The notes: generated by a model not told the origin, from the sequence alone. Positions 1 through 7,398 are shown, counted from the stretch's first letter. The stretch: DNA of 34,764 bases from an uncultured Bacilli bacterium (GCA_934086145.1 CAKOHV010000022.1:1-34764), one strand, 5' to 3'. Numbers and translations are program-made.

Positions 1-1
1 T

Positions 2-67
2 AATTTTGCCGAATTAGAAAAAGAATTCTTTAGAATAACAGTTGTTATTGAAAAATATTTAAAGTAA
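2..67 (+). CDS. 3' end of an unidentified protein (partial)
   Basis: An open frame enters from the left edge and ends at TAA 65-67, giving a 21-residue tail (NFAELEKEFF...EKYLK). A strong terminator starts at the stop codon, which supports this being a genuine gene end. The tail is too short to identify the family. Confidence 0.6.
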   Translation, partial: NFAELEKEFFRITVVIEKYLK

Positions 68-95
68 TCTAGGAGTTAAGTCTTCTAGATTTTTT
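66..95 (+). terminator. Rho-independent terminator
   Basis: Ten-base-pair stem (AATCTAGGAG at 66-75 with CTTCTAGATT at 82-91, one G-U pair), six-base loop, then a T-run. It ends the transcript of the partial gene at the left edge. Confidence 0.85.
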
Positions 96-167
96 CGTAA
101 TGTGTGAATAATTATTTTTTTGAGGAAGTTAGTCATTTTTAAACGTTCATGTCTAAGATATATTATA

Positions 168-186
168 GGTTAATCAGGGTTAATCA
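168..186 (+). promoter_or_regulatory. Tandem GGTTAATCA direct repeats, possible operator
   Basis: GGTTAATCA occurs at 168-176 and again at 178-186, so the copies are ten bases (about one helical turn) apart. They lie about 20 bases upstream of the -35 box of the next gene, a place where an activator could bind. No regulator is identified; this rests on the repeat and its position only. Confidence 0.35.
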
Positions 187-205
187 CAAAAAAAGTTAAA
201 AAAAG

Positions 206-234
206 TTGCATATAATTTTATGTTGTGCTATAAT
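206..234 (+). promoter_or_regulatory. SigA-type promoter
   Basis: TTGCAT (206-211), 17-base spacer, TATAAT (229-234) preceded by TGC, an extended -10. It drives the small gene at 266. Confidence 0.8.
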
Positions 235-265
235 CCTCAACAGTACTTAAGAAGGGGGATTTAAA

Positions 266-580
266 ATGAACATTATTTATTTAGATGGACAAGATGAAAT
301 TAATAGAGATTTATTAATGAGATTAGTAGCTAATAATGCTGCAAGAGGTAGTAAAAGAAAATTAGCTACTATAAAAAGATATCATTTAGATGAAATTAAT
401 AGAATTTGTGATTATATGATGAGTATTTTAGGTGGATTAGCTATTGATGTTAGAAGTCTTAATGCTTGTTATTACCAAGCTTTAACTGAGTTAAATATTG
501 ATAGTAATGATATGACTAAAGTAGTTAAAGCAAAAACTGATTCTAATGAATTAGAACAAAATCATGACTTAGCTATGTAA
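266..580 (+). CDS. Small protein of unknown function (104 aa)
   Basis: Not recognised. The 104-residue product has no signal peptide or membrane segment. It reads as a mostly helical, charged cytosolic protein, with a basic stretch (RGSKRKLATIKRYH) near residues 28-41. It starts at ATG 266 after an AAGGGGGAT ribosome binding site. It is a one-gene transcript: a near-consensus promoter with paired direct repeats lies upstream and a terminator begins 7 bases after the stop. The strong promoter and site suggest good expression. Function cannot be assigned from the sequence. Confidence 0.8.
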   Translation: MNIIYLDGQDEINRDLLMRLVANNAARGSKRKLATIKRYHLDEINRICDYMMSILGGLAIDVRSLNACYYQALTELNIDSNDMTKVVKAKTDSNELEQNHDLAM

Positions 581-586
581 TATGCG

Positions 587-613
587 AAGAACTTGTAATG
601 GGTTCTTTTTTTT
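587..613 (+). terminator. Rho-independent terminator
   Basis: AAGAAC (587-592) pairs with GTTCTT (602-607) and is followed by a T-run, just after the stop codon of the small gene at 266-580. Confidence 0.8.
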
Positions 614-745
614 ATTCTCTTAAAATTGTTATAAATTAGTTGCTATTTATGTAATAAAAATTTATTATTACTATTTTGATATTAAATCTAACTTTTTTCA
701 AATATCACTTTATAGAAAGTTTATAGTAGTTATATAAATTTTTGT

Positions 746-772
746 AGGACTTAGTGTTATGAGTTCTTTTTT
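746..772 (+). terminator. Terminator-like hairpin without an assigned gene
   Basis: AGGACT pairs with AGTTCT across a ten-base loop, followed by six T. It lies 130 bases beyond the previous terminator and about 50 before the next gene. The flanking GTAGG and CCTAC could pair instead, excluding the first stem. It could end a short untranslated RNA or be a leader element; neither is shown. Confidence 0.4.
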
Positions 773-801
773 GCCTACTTTATGTTAGGGAGAAGAAGTG
801 T

Positions 802-807
802 TATAAT
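802..807 (+). promoter_or_regulatory. Probable -10 box
   Basis: Perfect TATAAT 17 bases upstream of the start codon at 824. No convincing -35 hexamer is seen at the proper distance, so this is a partial promoter call. Confidence 0.5.
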
Positions 808-823
808 TTAAATAGGTGATAAT

Positions 824-1342
824 ATGAAAAAGGATTATTTAGTTGTTTTAATGATATCCTTAGTTATTTTTGGTGGTGGTTATCTCATTCATTTAAAAAA
901 TACTAATGGGCTTACTAGTAATGTAAAAGAAGAAGTTATCAATAACGAATTTGCATCCAATGAAGCAAATAAAAATGTACATTTTACTTATGATAATACC
1001 AAGCAATTAAAGACAACAAATTATACCCTTCAACAGGTATATGATTCAATTGCGGAAAAGAAAGGTCAAGTAGAAATACAAATTCCCCAAGAGTTAAACG
1101 ATATTTATCAAAATTTTTATGACTACTTTGAAGGAAGTAACTTATTTTACAATGTCTATGGTGAAAGTTATGATTATGATGAATATATGTTTATTCATAC
1201 TTATAGTAAATTAAAAAATAATTCCGAAATGTTTGGGTTATACTTAATAAATTATACTAAATGTCAGATTTTTTCTAATGTTAGTAATAATGAACGAGTA
1301 GAAATGACTAAACAATATTGTAGTGAAGAACCACATGAGTAG
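824..1342 (+). CDS. Membrane-anchored extracytoplasmic protein, unknown function
   Basis: 172 residues. A short basic N-terminus is followed by one hydrophobic segment (about residues 5-22) with no lipobox, so the protein is probably anchored with the rest outside the cell. The outer part is acidic and rich in Asn and Tyr, with two Cys near the C-terminus (about 147 and 166) that could form a disulfide. The start is ATG 824, set by AGGTGATAAT just upstream. It is first in a co-directional set with the exported protein at 1353, the MIF-like gene at 1985 and a small membrane protein; it ends 10 bases before the next start. The family is not recognised. Confidence 0.8.
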   Translation: MKKDYLVVLMISLVIFGGGYLIHLKNTNGLTSNVKEEVINNEFASNEANKNVHFTYDNTKQLKTTNYTLQQVYDSIAEKKGQVEIQIPQELNDIYQNFYDYFEGSNLFYNVYGESYDYDEYMFIHTYSKLKNNSEMFGLYLINYTKCQIFSNVSNNERVEMTKQYCSEEPHE

Positions 1343-1352
1343 GAAGGTGAAT

Positions 1353-1970
1353 ATGAAAAAAGAAAGCTTAAAAATTATATTAATTTTGCTAATTATTTTT
1401 TCTTTTACCAAAGTAAAAGCTATGGAAGTTGGAAAGATTGGTGTTCTTGTTAACCGTTGCGTTTTAAATAAAAATAATGAAGTTAGTATTCCCATAAAAG
1501 TTATTGGATTAAATAATGGTTTACTAAGCAATAAAATCTTAGAATATGAACTAGGAATGATTGATAATGATACAGATTTGTATAATGTTTCTATCCAAAA
1601 TGTTAATGGTCAGGCTTTGCGAAATATTATAATAGATGAGAAACAAGATAGTGATAAAAAAAGTAAAGTTTTGTATTATTTAGGAAAAGATGTTAATTTA
1701 ACAGAAATGAAGGAAGTATTTAATTTTAGTTTAGTTTATAAGTTAAAGAAACCAATTGAAGAAATAAATGTTTTAGGTAATACAATATATGTTAGTGAAA
1801 ATGATGAATTATGTAGTAAAATAAATAATGGTAGTTATATAGAAAATAAGGAGTTAAGTCAGATAAAAACAACCAATAAAAGCCAAGGATTTAATTTTGT
1901 TTGGATTGTTGCGGGAATTTCTTTTTTAATAAATGTTATTCTTATTATCTATATAAAAACTAATGAGTAG
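1353..1970 (+). CDS. Exported protein with C-terminal membrane anchor, unknown function
   Basis: 205 residues from ATG 1353, chosen because AGGAAGGTGA lies just upstream; an in-frame ATG at 1323 overlaps the preceding gene and lacks such a site. A signal peptide is clear (basic MKKESLK, hydrophobic core, cleavage likely after KVKA near residue 22). A beta-rich ectodomain of about 150 residues follows, then a C-terminal hydrophobic helix (about 178-200) with a short charged tail. This is type I membrane topology. The ectodomain pattern resembles bacterial Ig/cohesin-like folds, but that is only an impression. It overlaps no neighbour and sits in the 824-2648 cluster. Confidence 0.8.
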   Translation: MKKESLKIILILLIIFSFTKVKAMEVGKIGVLVNRCVLNKNNEVSIPIKVIGLNNGLLSNKILEYELGMIDNDTDLYNVSIQNVNGQALRNIIIDEKQDSDKKSKVLYYLGKDVNLTEMKEVFNFSLVYKLKKPIEEINVLGNTIYVSENDELCSKINNGSYIENKELSQIKTTNKSQGFNFVWIVAGISFLINVILIIYIKTNE

Positions 1971-1984
1971 AAGGAGATAGAATT

Positions 1985-2326
1985 ATGCCATATATAAAGG
2001 TAAAAACAAATAAAAAAATAATGAATGATCAAGAAGAGAGAATGAAAAATAGATTAGGAGAATTAATTGAAATCTTGGGCAAACAGGAACGTTGGTTAAT
2101 GTGTGAATTTGTTCCGGAATGTAAATTATATTTTCAAGGTAAGAATAGTGAAGCAATAGCTTATGTAGAAGTTAAAGTATATGGTAGTTGTGATTCACAA
2201 AAATACGATATTATGACTGGAGAGATAACAAAGTTGTTAAGTCAAGAGTTGGATATTAAAGCTAGTAATGTTTATATAAATTATAGTGAATTTGATAATT
2301 GGGGATGGAATGGTAGTAATTTTTAG
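1985..2326 (+). CDS. MIF / phenylpyruvate tautomerase family protein
   Basis: 113 residues, the full length of the macrophage migration inhibitory factor family (tautomerase superfamily, trimeric beta-alpha-beta folds that use the N-terminal proline as catalytic base). After Met removal, Pro1 is exposed in MPYIKVKTN. GK at mature positions 31-32 matches the Lys32 substrate-binding residue of mammalian MIF. The C-terminal VYINYSEF...WGWNGSNF matches the family's Tyr95/Asn97 region and C-terminal strand. The CXXC oxidoreductase motif of animal MIF is absent. No signal peptide is seen, as usual for MIF. It starts 14 bases after the exported protein gene, with AGAAGGAGAT as the binding site. Tautomerase activity is expected; the natural substrate is unknown. 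Confidence 0.9.
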   Translation: MPYIKVKTNKKIMNDQEERMKNRLGELIEILGKQERWLMCEFVPECKLYFQGKNSEAIAYVEVKVYGSCDSQKYDIMTGEITKLLSQELDIKASNVYINYSEFDNWGWNGSNF

Positions 2327-2342
2327 GTTGTAGGTGATAAGT

Positions 2343-2648
2343 GTGAATGATAAGGAAGTAATGAATAAATTTAAAGGTTTAAAGAAAAATGTTAAGCAAG
2401 AAATAAGAATAAAATATAAACAAGCTCATTTAGGGCAATACAGACATTCTATTGGTTTATTTGTTTCTTATCTTATATGGGGATTAATTGGTTTAATAGG
2501 GCTTTATATAGCATTAACAAGACAAGCTATTTTAGGTTTTATTATTTATGTTATTTCGTTTATTTGTCTTGTTTTGTTGGTAATTTTATTAAAGAAAAGT
2601 AATGAAGCATTTTATAAGTATTTACGAAGAGTAATAAAAAAATATTAA
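2343..2648 (+). CDS. Small two-helix membrane protein, unknown function
   Basis: About 101 residues from GTG 2343, chosen because AGGTGATAAGT is spaced like the AGGTGAT sites of other genes here; an in-frame GTG at 2334 lies inside that site. The N-terminal third is basic and helical. Two hydrophobic helices (about residues 36-56 and 60-80) follow, then a basic C-terminal tail (KYLRRVIKKY). It is last in the 824-2648 set and its stop codon lies in the stem of a terminator. No family is recognised. Confidence 0.75.
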   Translation: MNDKEVMNKFKGLKKNVKQEIRIKYKQAHLGQYRHSIGLFVSYLIWGLIGLIGLYIALTRQAILGFIIYVISFICLVLLVILLKKSNEAFYKYLRRVIKKY

Positions 2649-2672
2649 CGTGGTGTTCGTTAATATTTTTTT
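2635..2672. terminator. Bidirectional terminator
   Basis: A long perfect stem (AATATTAACG at 2641-2650 with CGTTAATATT at 2658-2667, extended by A and T runs on either side) serves both strands. It separates the convergent genes ending at 2648 (+) and 2690 (-). Confidence 0.85.
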
Positions 2673-2689
2673 ATGGATAGTAGAATATT

Positions 2690-3601
2690 TTAGTAAATAG
2701 TATGTTTAACTTTCTTGATTAAAGCATAGTCATCTAAAAAGTTATTTAATTCATCTATATCAATAAGTTTATCAATATCAAGAATTTGTGAGATTATATC
2801 AAAACTTATTCCAATATCACGAAGTTTTGACTCAATGTAATCAAAATCTAATTCTTCCATTTCTTGATAGTTTATTTCAAAAAGTATATTGGTAATTAAA
2901 GATTTTAAAGTCTTTAAGCTAAGTGTCTTATATTCTTCATTAGGTTCTTCCGTATAGATTGCTGATTTCCCATCAACGTCAATGATAGCTGGGGCAGGAT
3001 GTCTTTTAATAGAAATTAAGACATTCGCTTCGCGATAATCGGTTTCTGGTTTTAAACTTAAATCAATGTGGTAAATGTTGTTATCGATTAGTTCTTCCAC
3101 GGCTAAAATTAGTTGTTTAAAAATATCAAGTTGTAATGATAGAGGGAAGACATGCATGTTGTATATAGGAATATGGTGACGATGGTAATGTAGAACGGTT
3201 CCTCTAAAGTGATCATCAACCATAATTGGTCTTTTTTGAAGATGAGTAAGATGGATGTTTTCTTGACGTTCTATGGCTTTGTAAACAGCATCTATTCCAT
3301 AGATTCTTACACCATCTTTGTTGTAGTAGTTTGTCTTAAAACGACTGGCGTTTGTCATTCTAAAGTATCTGCGGTTATCAGCAATGTTAACTCCTTCATC
3401 ATCATAGACTGTTTGATATAAGCAATCATAACTTGTAGAATGGTTATGATATATTTTGTATAATCTATTTCTGGTTTTAAATTTACCTGTTCTAAAAACG
3501 ATGCCATCAGTTCCGCGGCCTAATTCTAATTTCTTTTTTTTCATTTTTTCAATATCAGCAGTTGTTAAAAATAATGGTTCAATATGTTCTATTTGTGCCA
3601 T
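2690..3601 (-). CDS. Protein-kinase-like protein
   Basis: 303 residues from ATG 3601, preceded by AAGGAAGGGA. A longer reading from 3655 would begin inside the -35 box, so it is excluded. The order of motifs fits a eukaryotic-like kinase fold: a glycine-rich loop (GRGTDGIVF, about 28-36), a lysine in the next strand (RLYKIYH, Lys49), a catalytic-loop-like IYHIDLS (about 176-182) with a later Asn (NVLI, about 193), and IIDVDG (about 206-211) where DFG is expected. The segment between HxD and Asn is longer than usual (LKPETDYREA). There is no signal peptide or membrane segment. It may phosphorylate a protein or a small molecule (aminoglycoside-kinase-like relatives share these motifs); the substrate is unknown. 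Single-gene transcript. Confidence 0.7.
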   Translation of the reverse strand: MAQIEHIEPLFLTTADIEKMKKKKLELGRGTDGIVFRTGKFKTRNRLYKIYHNHSTSYDCLYQTVYDDEGVNIADNRRYFRMTNASRFKTNYYNKDGVRIYGIDAVYKAIERQENIHLTHLQKRPIMVDDHFRGTVLHYHRHHIPIYNMHVFPLSLQLDIFKQLILAVEELIDNNIYHIDLSLKPETDYREANVLISIKRHPAPAIIDVDGKSAIYTEEPNEEYKTLSLKTLKSLITNILFEINYQEMEELDFDYIESKLRDIGISFDIISQILDIDKLIDIDELNNFLDDYALIKKVKHTIY

Positions 3602-3626
3602 AATATCCCTTCCTTTGTTAGATGAT

Positions 3627-3655
3627 ATTTTATCATAATGTGTTATTTCGAACAA
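3627..3655 (-). promoter_or_regulatory. Promoter of the kinase-like gene
   Basis: Read on the minus strand: TTGTTC (3655-3650), 17-base spacer, TAAAAT (3632-3627), 26 bases upstream of the ATG at 3601. Confidence 0.65.
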
Positions 3656-3727
3656 ATTTTTGTTTCTTTTAAGCGGTATTTTTTATTATTTTTGTTAATT
3701 ATAAGTAAAAGAAAGGGAAAAATTCGT

Positions 3728-3764
3728 AAAAAAAACCGGAAAAGATAAGATTACTTTTCTGGTT
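3728..3764 (-). terminator. Terminator of tmcAL
   Basis: Eleven-base-pair stem (3734-3744 with 3754-3764, one G-U) followed on the minus strand by a run of T (the A-run 3728-3735). The tmcAL stop codon lies in the loop. Confidence 0.8.
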
Positions 3765-4881
3765 GAATTGGTTTATTTTGAAAGTCAAAGCTGTATGTGG
3801 AAATTTTAGTAATTTGTTCAAAGATAGATGAAGATAAAAGTTCGTATTTATAGATGAGAGAATCTTTGATGGGCGTAGTTGGAAGGTCAAGGTCTTTTCT
3901 AATCTTTTTTAAATAAGATTGTCCTTCTTTAGAAAATCCCAGAATTTTTAGATAGTCCATGGTAGCTTGATGAGCATCTTTTTTAGTTAAACCGATTAAA
4001 ATATGGGTTAACATCCGACTAATTTTATTATAAGTGTATCTTTTTGTTTTAACATTTTGTATTAGTTCATCAAGGGTTTTAGTTTGATTAACAACTTTTA
4101 ATAGACGAAATTCGATTCCTTCATCGACATCTAAGTAAGCACTTAGGTCTTTGTCGGTTAAGATTTTGAACTTTAATAAAGTTAGTAATTTATCTTCATC
4201 AAATTCAATTATATTAGTTAGTGAACAACTTGGTAGGTAAGGACTTATGTCCTCTTTATTAATAAGTTTCTGACGAATATTGGAAGCACTAATGATACTA
4301 GATGTACTATAAGTATCGTGATAGTCACTGGTTCTTTTGATGGTAATTGGTTCAATTTTAGAATTTAATTTATTGATAGCCTTAATATAGGAAATTCCTA
4401 GCAAATCATTAGGTTTATTGATGTCTTCAATGATGTTTAAGGCTTTAGCTAAAGCTGTCGGATAATTGATTCCATTTTCTAGGTAACTTTTTACTCTAAG
4501 GGGGTAGTTAGTGTCATTTAATTGAATATTAGCTACTTTTTTTAGTAACTCTAAGTTATTTGATTCACTTCCAAAAACGAGGTAATCAGTATGTAATTTT
4601 TCTAATAATTTAATGCTATATAAAGCAAAATTATCGGATGACTGAGTACCATAGATGAATGGTAATTCAATAACTAAATCAATATTATTTTCAAGAGCAA
4701 TTTTAGTTTTAGCTTCTTTAGTTTGGATAGATATTGTACCACGTTGCGTAAAGTAACCATTTAAAATTAGAATAATTAGAGAATCTGGGAAGAGTTCTTT
4801 TATCTTTTTTAATTGATAAAGGTGGCCATTATGAAATGGATTATATTCAGCTATAAGACCAATTGTTTTTATAAAAATCAC
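3751..4881 (-). CDS. tmcAL: tRNA(Met) cytidine acetate ligase (TmcAL/YlbM family)
   Basis: 376 residues, close to the usual 400. TmcAL uses acetate and ATP to make N4-acetylcytidine at the wobble position of elongator tRNA-Met. The N-terminal nucleotidyltransferase motif is clear: IGLIAEYNPFHNGHLYQL at about residues 7-24, holding the HNGH nucleotide-binding signature. The QRGTISIQTKEAK region and a later SASNIRQKL are also typical. The start is GTG 4881, with only a weak AAAGAAAG upstream; the reading begins just before the conserved strand, so little choice remains. It diverges from the YceD gene and rpmF, its usual neighbours in Bacillus (ylbM-ylbN-rpmF), where all three lie on one strand. 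Confidence 0.92.
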   Translation of the reverse strand: MIFIKTIGLIAEYNPFHNGHLYQLKKIKELFPDSLIILILNGYFTQRGTISIQTKEAKTKIALENNIDLVIELPFIYGTQSSDNFALYSIKLLEKLHTDYLVFGSESNNLELLKKVANIQLNDTNYPLRVKSYLENGINYPTALAKALNIIEDINKPNDLLGISYIKAINKLNSKIEPITIKRTSDYHDTYSTSSIISASNIRQKLINKEDISPYLPSCSLTNIIEFDEDKLLTLLKFKILTDKDLSAYLDVDEGIEFRLLKVVNQTKTLDELIQNVKTKRYTYNKISRMLTHILIGLTKKDAHQATMDYLKILGFSKEGQSYLKKIRKDLDLPTTPIKDSLIYKYELLSSSIFEQITKISTYSFDFQNKPIQPEK

Positions 4882-4908
4882 GCTTTCTTTTGTTATGATA
4901 AAAGTAAA

Positions 4909-4936
4909 ATTATACTTTTTCTTATGATAATTTTAA
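4909..4936 (-). promoter_or_regulatory. Possible promoter of tmcAL
   Basis: On the minus strand: TTAAAA (4936-4931), 16-base spacer, TATAAT (4914-4909), 28 bases upstream of the GTG start. The -10 is perfect, the -35 weak. Confidence 0.45.
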
Positions 4937-4945
4937 TATAATAAG

Positions 4946-4974
4946 TTGTAATATTCAAGAAAAGTTGATATAAT
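4946..4974 (+). promoter_or_regulatory. Promoter of the YceD gene-rpmF operon
   Basis: TTGTAA (4946-4951), 17-base spacer, TATAAT (4969-4974). Transcription should start near 4981, which excludes the in-frame ATG at 4976 as a start codon. Confidence 0.85.
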
Positions 4975-4996
4975 TATGGCGCTAGTGGGTGATTTA

Positions 4997-5476
4997 ATGT
5001 ACATTGATTTAGCCAAAGTAAATGAAGATGGAATAGTTATTGATGATGTGGTATCTTTTGGTGAAGATTATCTTGTCAAGACGCCTATTCAAAAGCTTGA
5101 TAATGTTAAAGTAGTTGGTCGAGCTTATTATAGTGTGACAAATGAAATTGTCCTTGATTGTAAGGTTGAAGGAAAAATGGTTTTGTTAGATGCTATGCGT
5201 GGTGAACCGGTAGATTATCCATTTAATTTTGAAATGTCAGAGGTATTAAGTGAAGAAGATGACGAAAAAACTAAAAAAGAGTTAAAAACACTTGATATTA
5301 TGGATATTTTATGGCAAAATATTGTACTAGAGGTCCCAATCAGTTATAAAAAGAATCCTGATGAAAAATGTGAAATGTCAGGAGAAGGTTGGGAACTAGT
5401 AGATGAAGAAAGAAAAAAGTTAGATCCAAGATTAGCTCCTTTGTTAGAGCTACTTGACAATAACGGGAAGGAGTGA
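4997..5476 (+). CDS. YceD/YlbN family protein (DUF177), 23S rRNA/L32-linked
   Basis: 159 residues from ATG 4997, chosen because GGGTGAT precedes it and the promoter's -10 box abuts the earlier ATG at 4976. It is an acidic protein of the DUF177 family, with the conserved central VVGRAYYSVTNEIVLDCKVEG pattern split over about residues 39-60 and a C-terminal DPRLAPLLELL. Members are linked to 23S rRNA accumulation and are nearly always next to rpmF, as here (4 bases between stop and start). The stop codon is TGA, evidence that TGA is not read as tryptophan in this organism. Identified from family features and context. Confidence 0.88.
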   Translation: MYIDLAKVNEDGIVIDDVVSFGEDYLVKTPIQKLDNVKVVGRAYYSVTNEIVLDCKVEGKMVLLDAMRGEPVDYPFNFEMSEVLSEEDDEKTKKELKTLDIMDILWQNIVLEVPISYKKNPDEKCEMSGEGWELVDEERKKLDPRLAPLLELLDNNGKE

Positions 5477-5480
5477 AATC

Positions 5481-5678
5481 ATGGCTGTACCTTTTAGAAG
5501 AACAAGTAAAACTAAAAAAAGAATGCGTCGTACTCACTTAAAAAAAGAAGTTGGAACTTTAACTAAATGTCCACAATGTGGCGCAACAATCCAACCTCAT
5601 CGTGTTTGTACAAAATGCGGTTATTATAAGGGTAACGAAGTAATTAAGGTTACTGAAGAAGAAACTACAGAAGAATAG
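5481..5678 (+). CDS. rpmF: 50S ribosomal protein L32
   Basis: 65 residues from ATG 5481, behind GGGAAGGAG. The N-terminus MAVPFRRTSKTKKRMRR is typical of bacterial L32. A zinc ribbon follows (CPQCG at about 29-33, CTKCG at about 42-46, so the four-Cys form). The C-terminal tail is acidic and ends in EETTEE. It is translated together with the YceD gene. Its TAG stop codon (5676-5678) is part of the 8-base target duplication of the IS66 element: the insertion left the protein intact but moved its own terminator 1.8 kb away. Confidence 0.97.
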   Translation: MAVPFRRTSKTKKRMRRTHLKKEVGTLTKCPQCGATIQPHRVCTKCGYYKGNEVIKVTEEETTEE

Positions 5679-5683
5679 TTAAG
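5676..5683. repeat. Left copy of IS66 target-site duplication
   Basis: TAGTTAAG, identical to 7471-7478 at the other end of the element. It contains the stop codon of rpmF. Eight bases is the length typical of IS66-family insertion. Confidence 0.93.
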
Positions 5684-5698
5684 GTTACTATTCACAGC
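5684..5698 (+). repeat. IS66 left terminal inverted repeat
   Basis: GTTACTATTCACAGC, the exact reverse complement of 7456-7470. Similarity fades inwards from here. Confidence 0.92.
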
Positions 5699-5717
5699 TT
5701 AGATAATTAGCTACGCC

Positions 5718-5756
5718 AAAAAGAAGATGAAATTATTCTGATTTTTCATCTTTTTT
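5718..5756. terminator. Bidirectional terminator at the left end of the IS
   Basis: AAGATGAAA (5724-5732) pairs with TTTCATCTT (5744-5752), with A and T runs outside. On the minus strand it ends the transposase message and overlaps its last codons. On the plus strand it is the first terminator met by rpmF transcripts. Confidence 0.75.
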
Positions 5757-7319
5757 GTTTGCCAATATTTCAGATAATTTCAAAGGCTTATCATTCATTA
5801 AAGCCATGAGCGCATTTGTTGGGTTAATTCCATTCCTGTAGCATGTTTCAATATATGTTTTTATATCTGCAAAATATCTTGCATAGCTTATATTTTGAAA
5901 TTGTCCTGATACCTTCATTTTGGATTTAGTTGATCTTAATGCTCGTTCACTTAAATTATCATCACTTGGTAAATTAAAATCATACATCCATATAAAATAA
6001 TTATCTTTATATTCTAAAATTCTTAATATTAAAGCATTTTCTGTTTGAGAATAATGTCCCTTCGGACTTGTTCTTATTTCTTCTAAACCTTCTAATAGAA
6101 TTTCATCATATTTTTGATTAAAATTATTTAAATATGCGTCATCAAAAGAATCATAACCCTTTTCTGTATGTGATTTTTTATCATGTATATTATTCTGTAC
6201 CAATTCTTTAAACTTTTTACACCAAGCATGATTAGTGTTAACATAGCATTTTTCTAAATCTCTTATTAAGTGAACATTACATTCTATATTTTGATAACTA
6301 TATTTATAATTTATCTTATTATGATCATGCATTACTGTTACATTCTTAGCTAATGTATTTAAAATGCCGTCTTCATTAATACTTTCTTCATCTTTATGTT
6401 CATGAGCTGTATACAAAGCAAGATGTTCATTGCCGTAAAATCTCAGACATGCTCTTTTGGTATTTACCATTATAACAGTATCATCCCAATATAGTTGTGA
6501 TTGCTTATAAATTTCTTTTTTTACATCTTCTTTAAAACTTGCCAAATTAGTTGAGGCTTGTCGTTGTAATTTAGCAATAAATCCTTCACTCATATTTATA
6601 GTATTTTCAGAGAATCCACTTATTATTTTTCTTATTTTGTTCATTGGTACATTGCCTTCGTTTGCCAAAGTAAGAACGACTGATTTGATTTCAGTACCAT
6701 ACTGATTTTCTTCTTTTAAATGATTTGGAATTGCCTGATGAACTTCTTTATGACACTTGGAACACTCATATTTTATAAAGTGATTTCTTCTTTTTATTGG
6801 AACAAATCTATAGCTTAATTCATCTTTGCAAATTTCACCAATTTCTTTTAGTTTTCCGTGACAACAAGGACATTCTTCAAGAGTGTATTCTACATTATCA
6901 GTTATTTCTTCATCACTAAATTTTTCTAACTTGTGCTTTAGATGACCAATTTGACCACCTTTTGATTTATTAGATTTTTGTCTTGAGTTAGGAATTACTT
7001 TCTTTTTATTAATTGGAGTTTGGCTAGTTGGTATTCCTGCATTTGTACCATCAATATTCAATAAAGCCCTTAGTCTTGCGATTTCTCTATCTTGTTCTTC
7101 AATTTTTCTATCTTTTTGATCTAATAAAGGTTGATATTTTCTGGCAGCATTATTATCAGCTTGTTGAATTGCAATGTTAAATTGTCTTTCTTTTGTGCTA
7201 TATTTTGATTGCAATAGTTGATATTCATATTTTAATTGTTTATATTCATCTGATTTTTTATCATATTTGTTCAATAATTTCTGATAATCTTTTTCATATA
7301 ATTTTTCGTAATTTGCCAT
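5733..7319 (-). CDS. IS66 family transposase
   Basis: About 528 residues from ATG 7319, where AGGA lies nine bases upstream; an ATG at 7328 is too close to it. Domain order is typical: an N-terminal coiled coil (about 1-90), a linker with the IS66 GGQIGHLKHKLEKF signature (about 121-134), a zinc-binding domain (CPCC at about 150-153 and CSKC at about 186-189), then the DDE catalytic core. The likely acidic triad is the Asp in YWDDT (about 279), the Asp in VMHDH (about 332) and the Glu in NLSERALRSTKSKMKVSG (about 458). The C-terminal YIETCYRNGINP is also typical. The frame is intact, so the enzyme may be active. It is antisense to rpmF. Confidence 0.93.
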   Translation of the reverse strand: MANYEKLYEKDYQKLLNKYDKKSDEYKQLKYEYQLLQSKYSTKERQFNIAIQQADNNAARKYQPLLDQKDRKIEEQDREIARLRALLNIDGTNAGIPTSQTPINKKKVIPNSRQKSNKSKGGQIGHLKHKLEKFSDEEITDNVEYTLEECPCCHGKLKEIGEICKDELSYRFVPIKRRNHFIKYECSKCHKEVHQAIPNHLKEENQYGTEIKSVVLTLANEGNVPMNKIRKIISGFSENTINMSEGFIAKLQRQASTNLASFKEDVKKEIYKQSQLYWDDTVIMVNTKRACLRFYGNEHLALYTAHEHKDEESINEDGILNTLAKNVTVMHDHNKINYKYSYQNIECNVHLIRDLEKCYVNTNHAWCKKFKELVQNNIHDKKSHTEKGYDSFDDAYLNNFNQKYDEILLEGLEEIRTSPKGHYSQTENALILRILEYKDNYFIWMYDFNLPSDDNLSERALRSTKSKMKVSGQFQNISYARYFADIKTYIETCYRNGINPTNALMALMNDKPLKLSEILANKKDEKSE

Positions 7320-7348
7320 ATTTAACATTCCTGTATCTGTATAACGGC

Positions 7349-7377
7349 ATTATATCGAAAGGTTTTATTAAAGTCCA
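7349..7377 (-). promoter_or_regulatory. Transposase promoter
   Basis: On the minus strand: TGGACT (7377-7372), 17-base spacer, TATAAT (7354-7349), 29 bases before the ATG at 7319. It lies inside the element. Confidence 0.7.
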
Positions 7378-7398
7378 GAAAAAACGCTGTTATAATGT

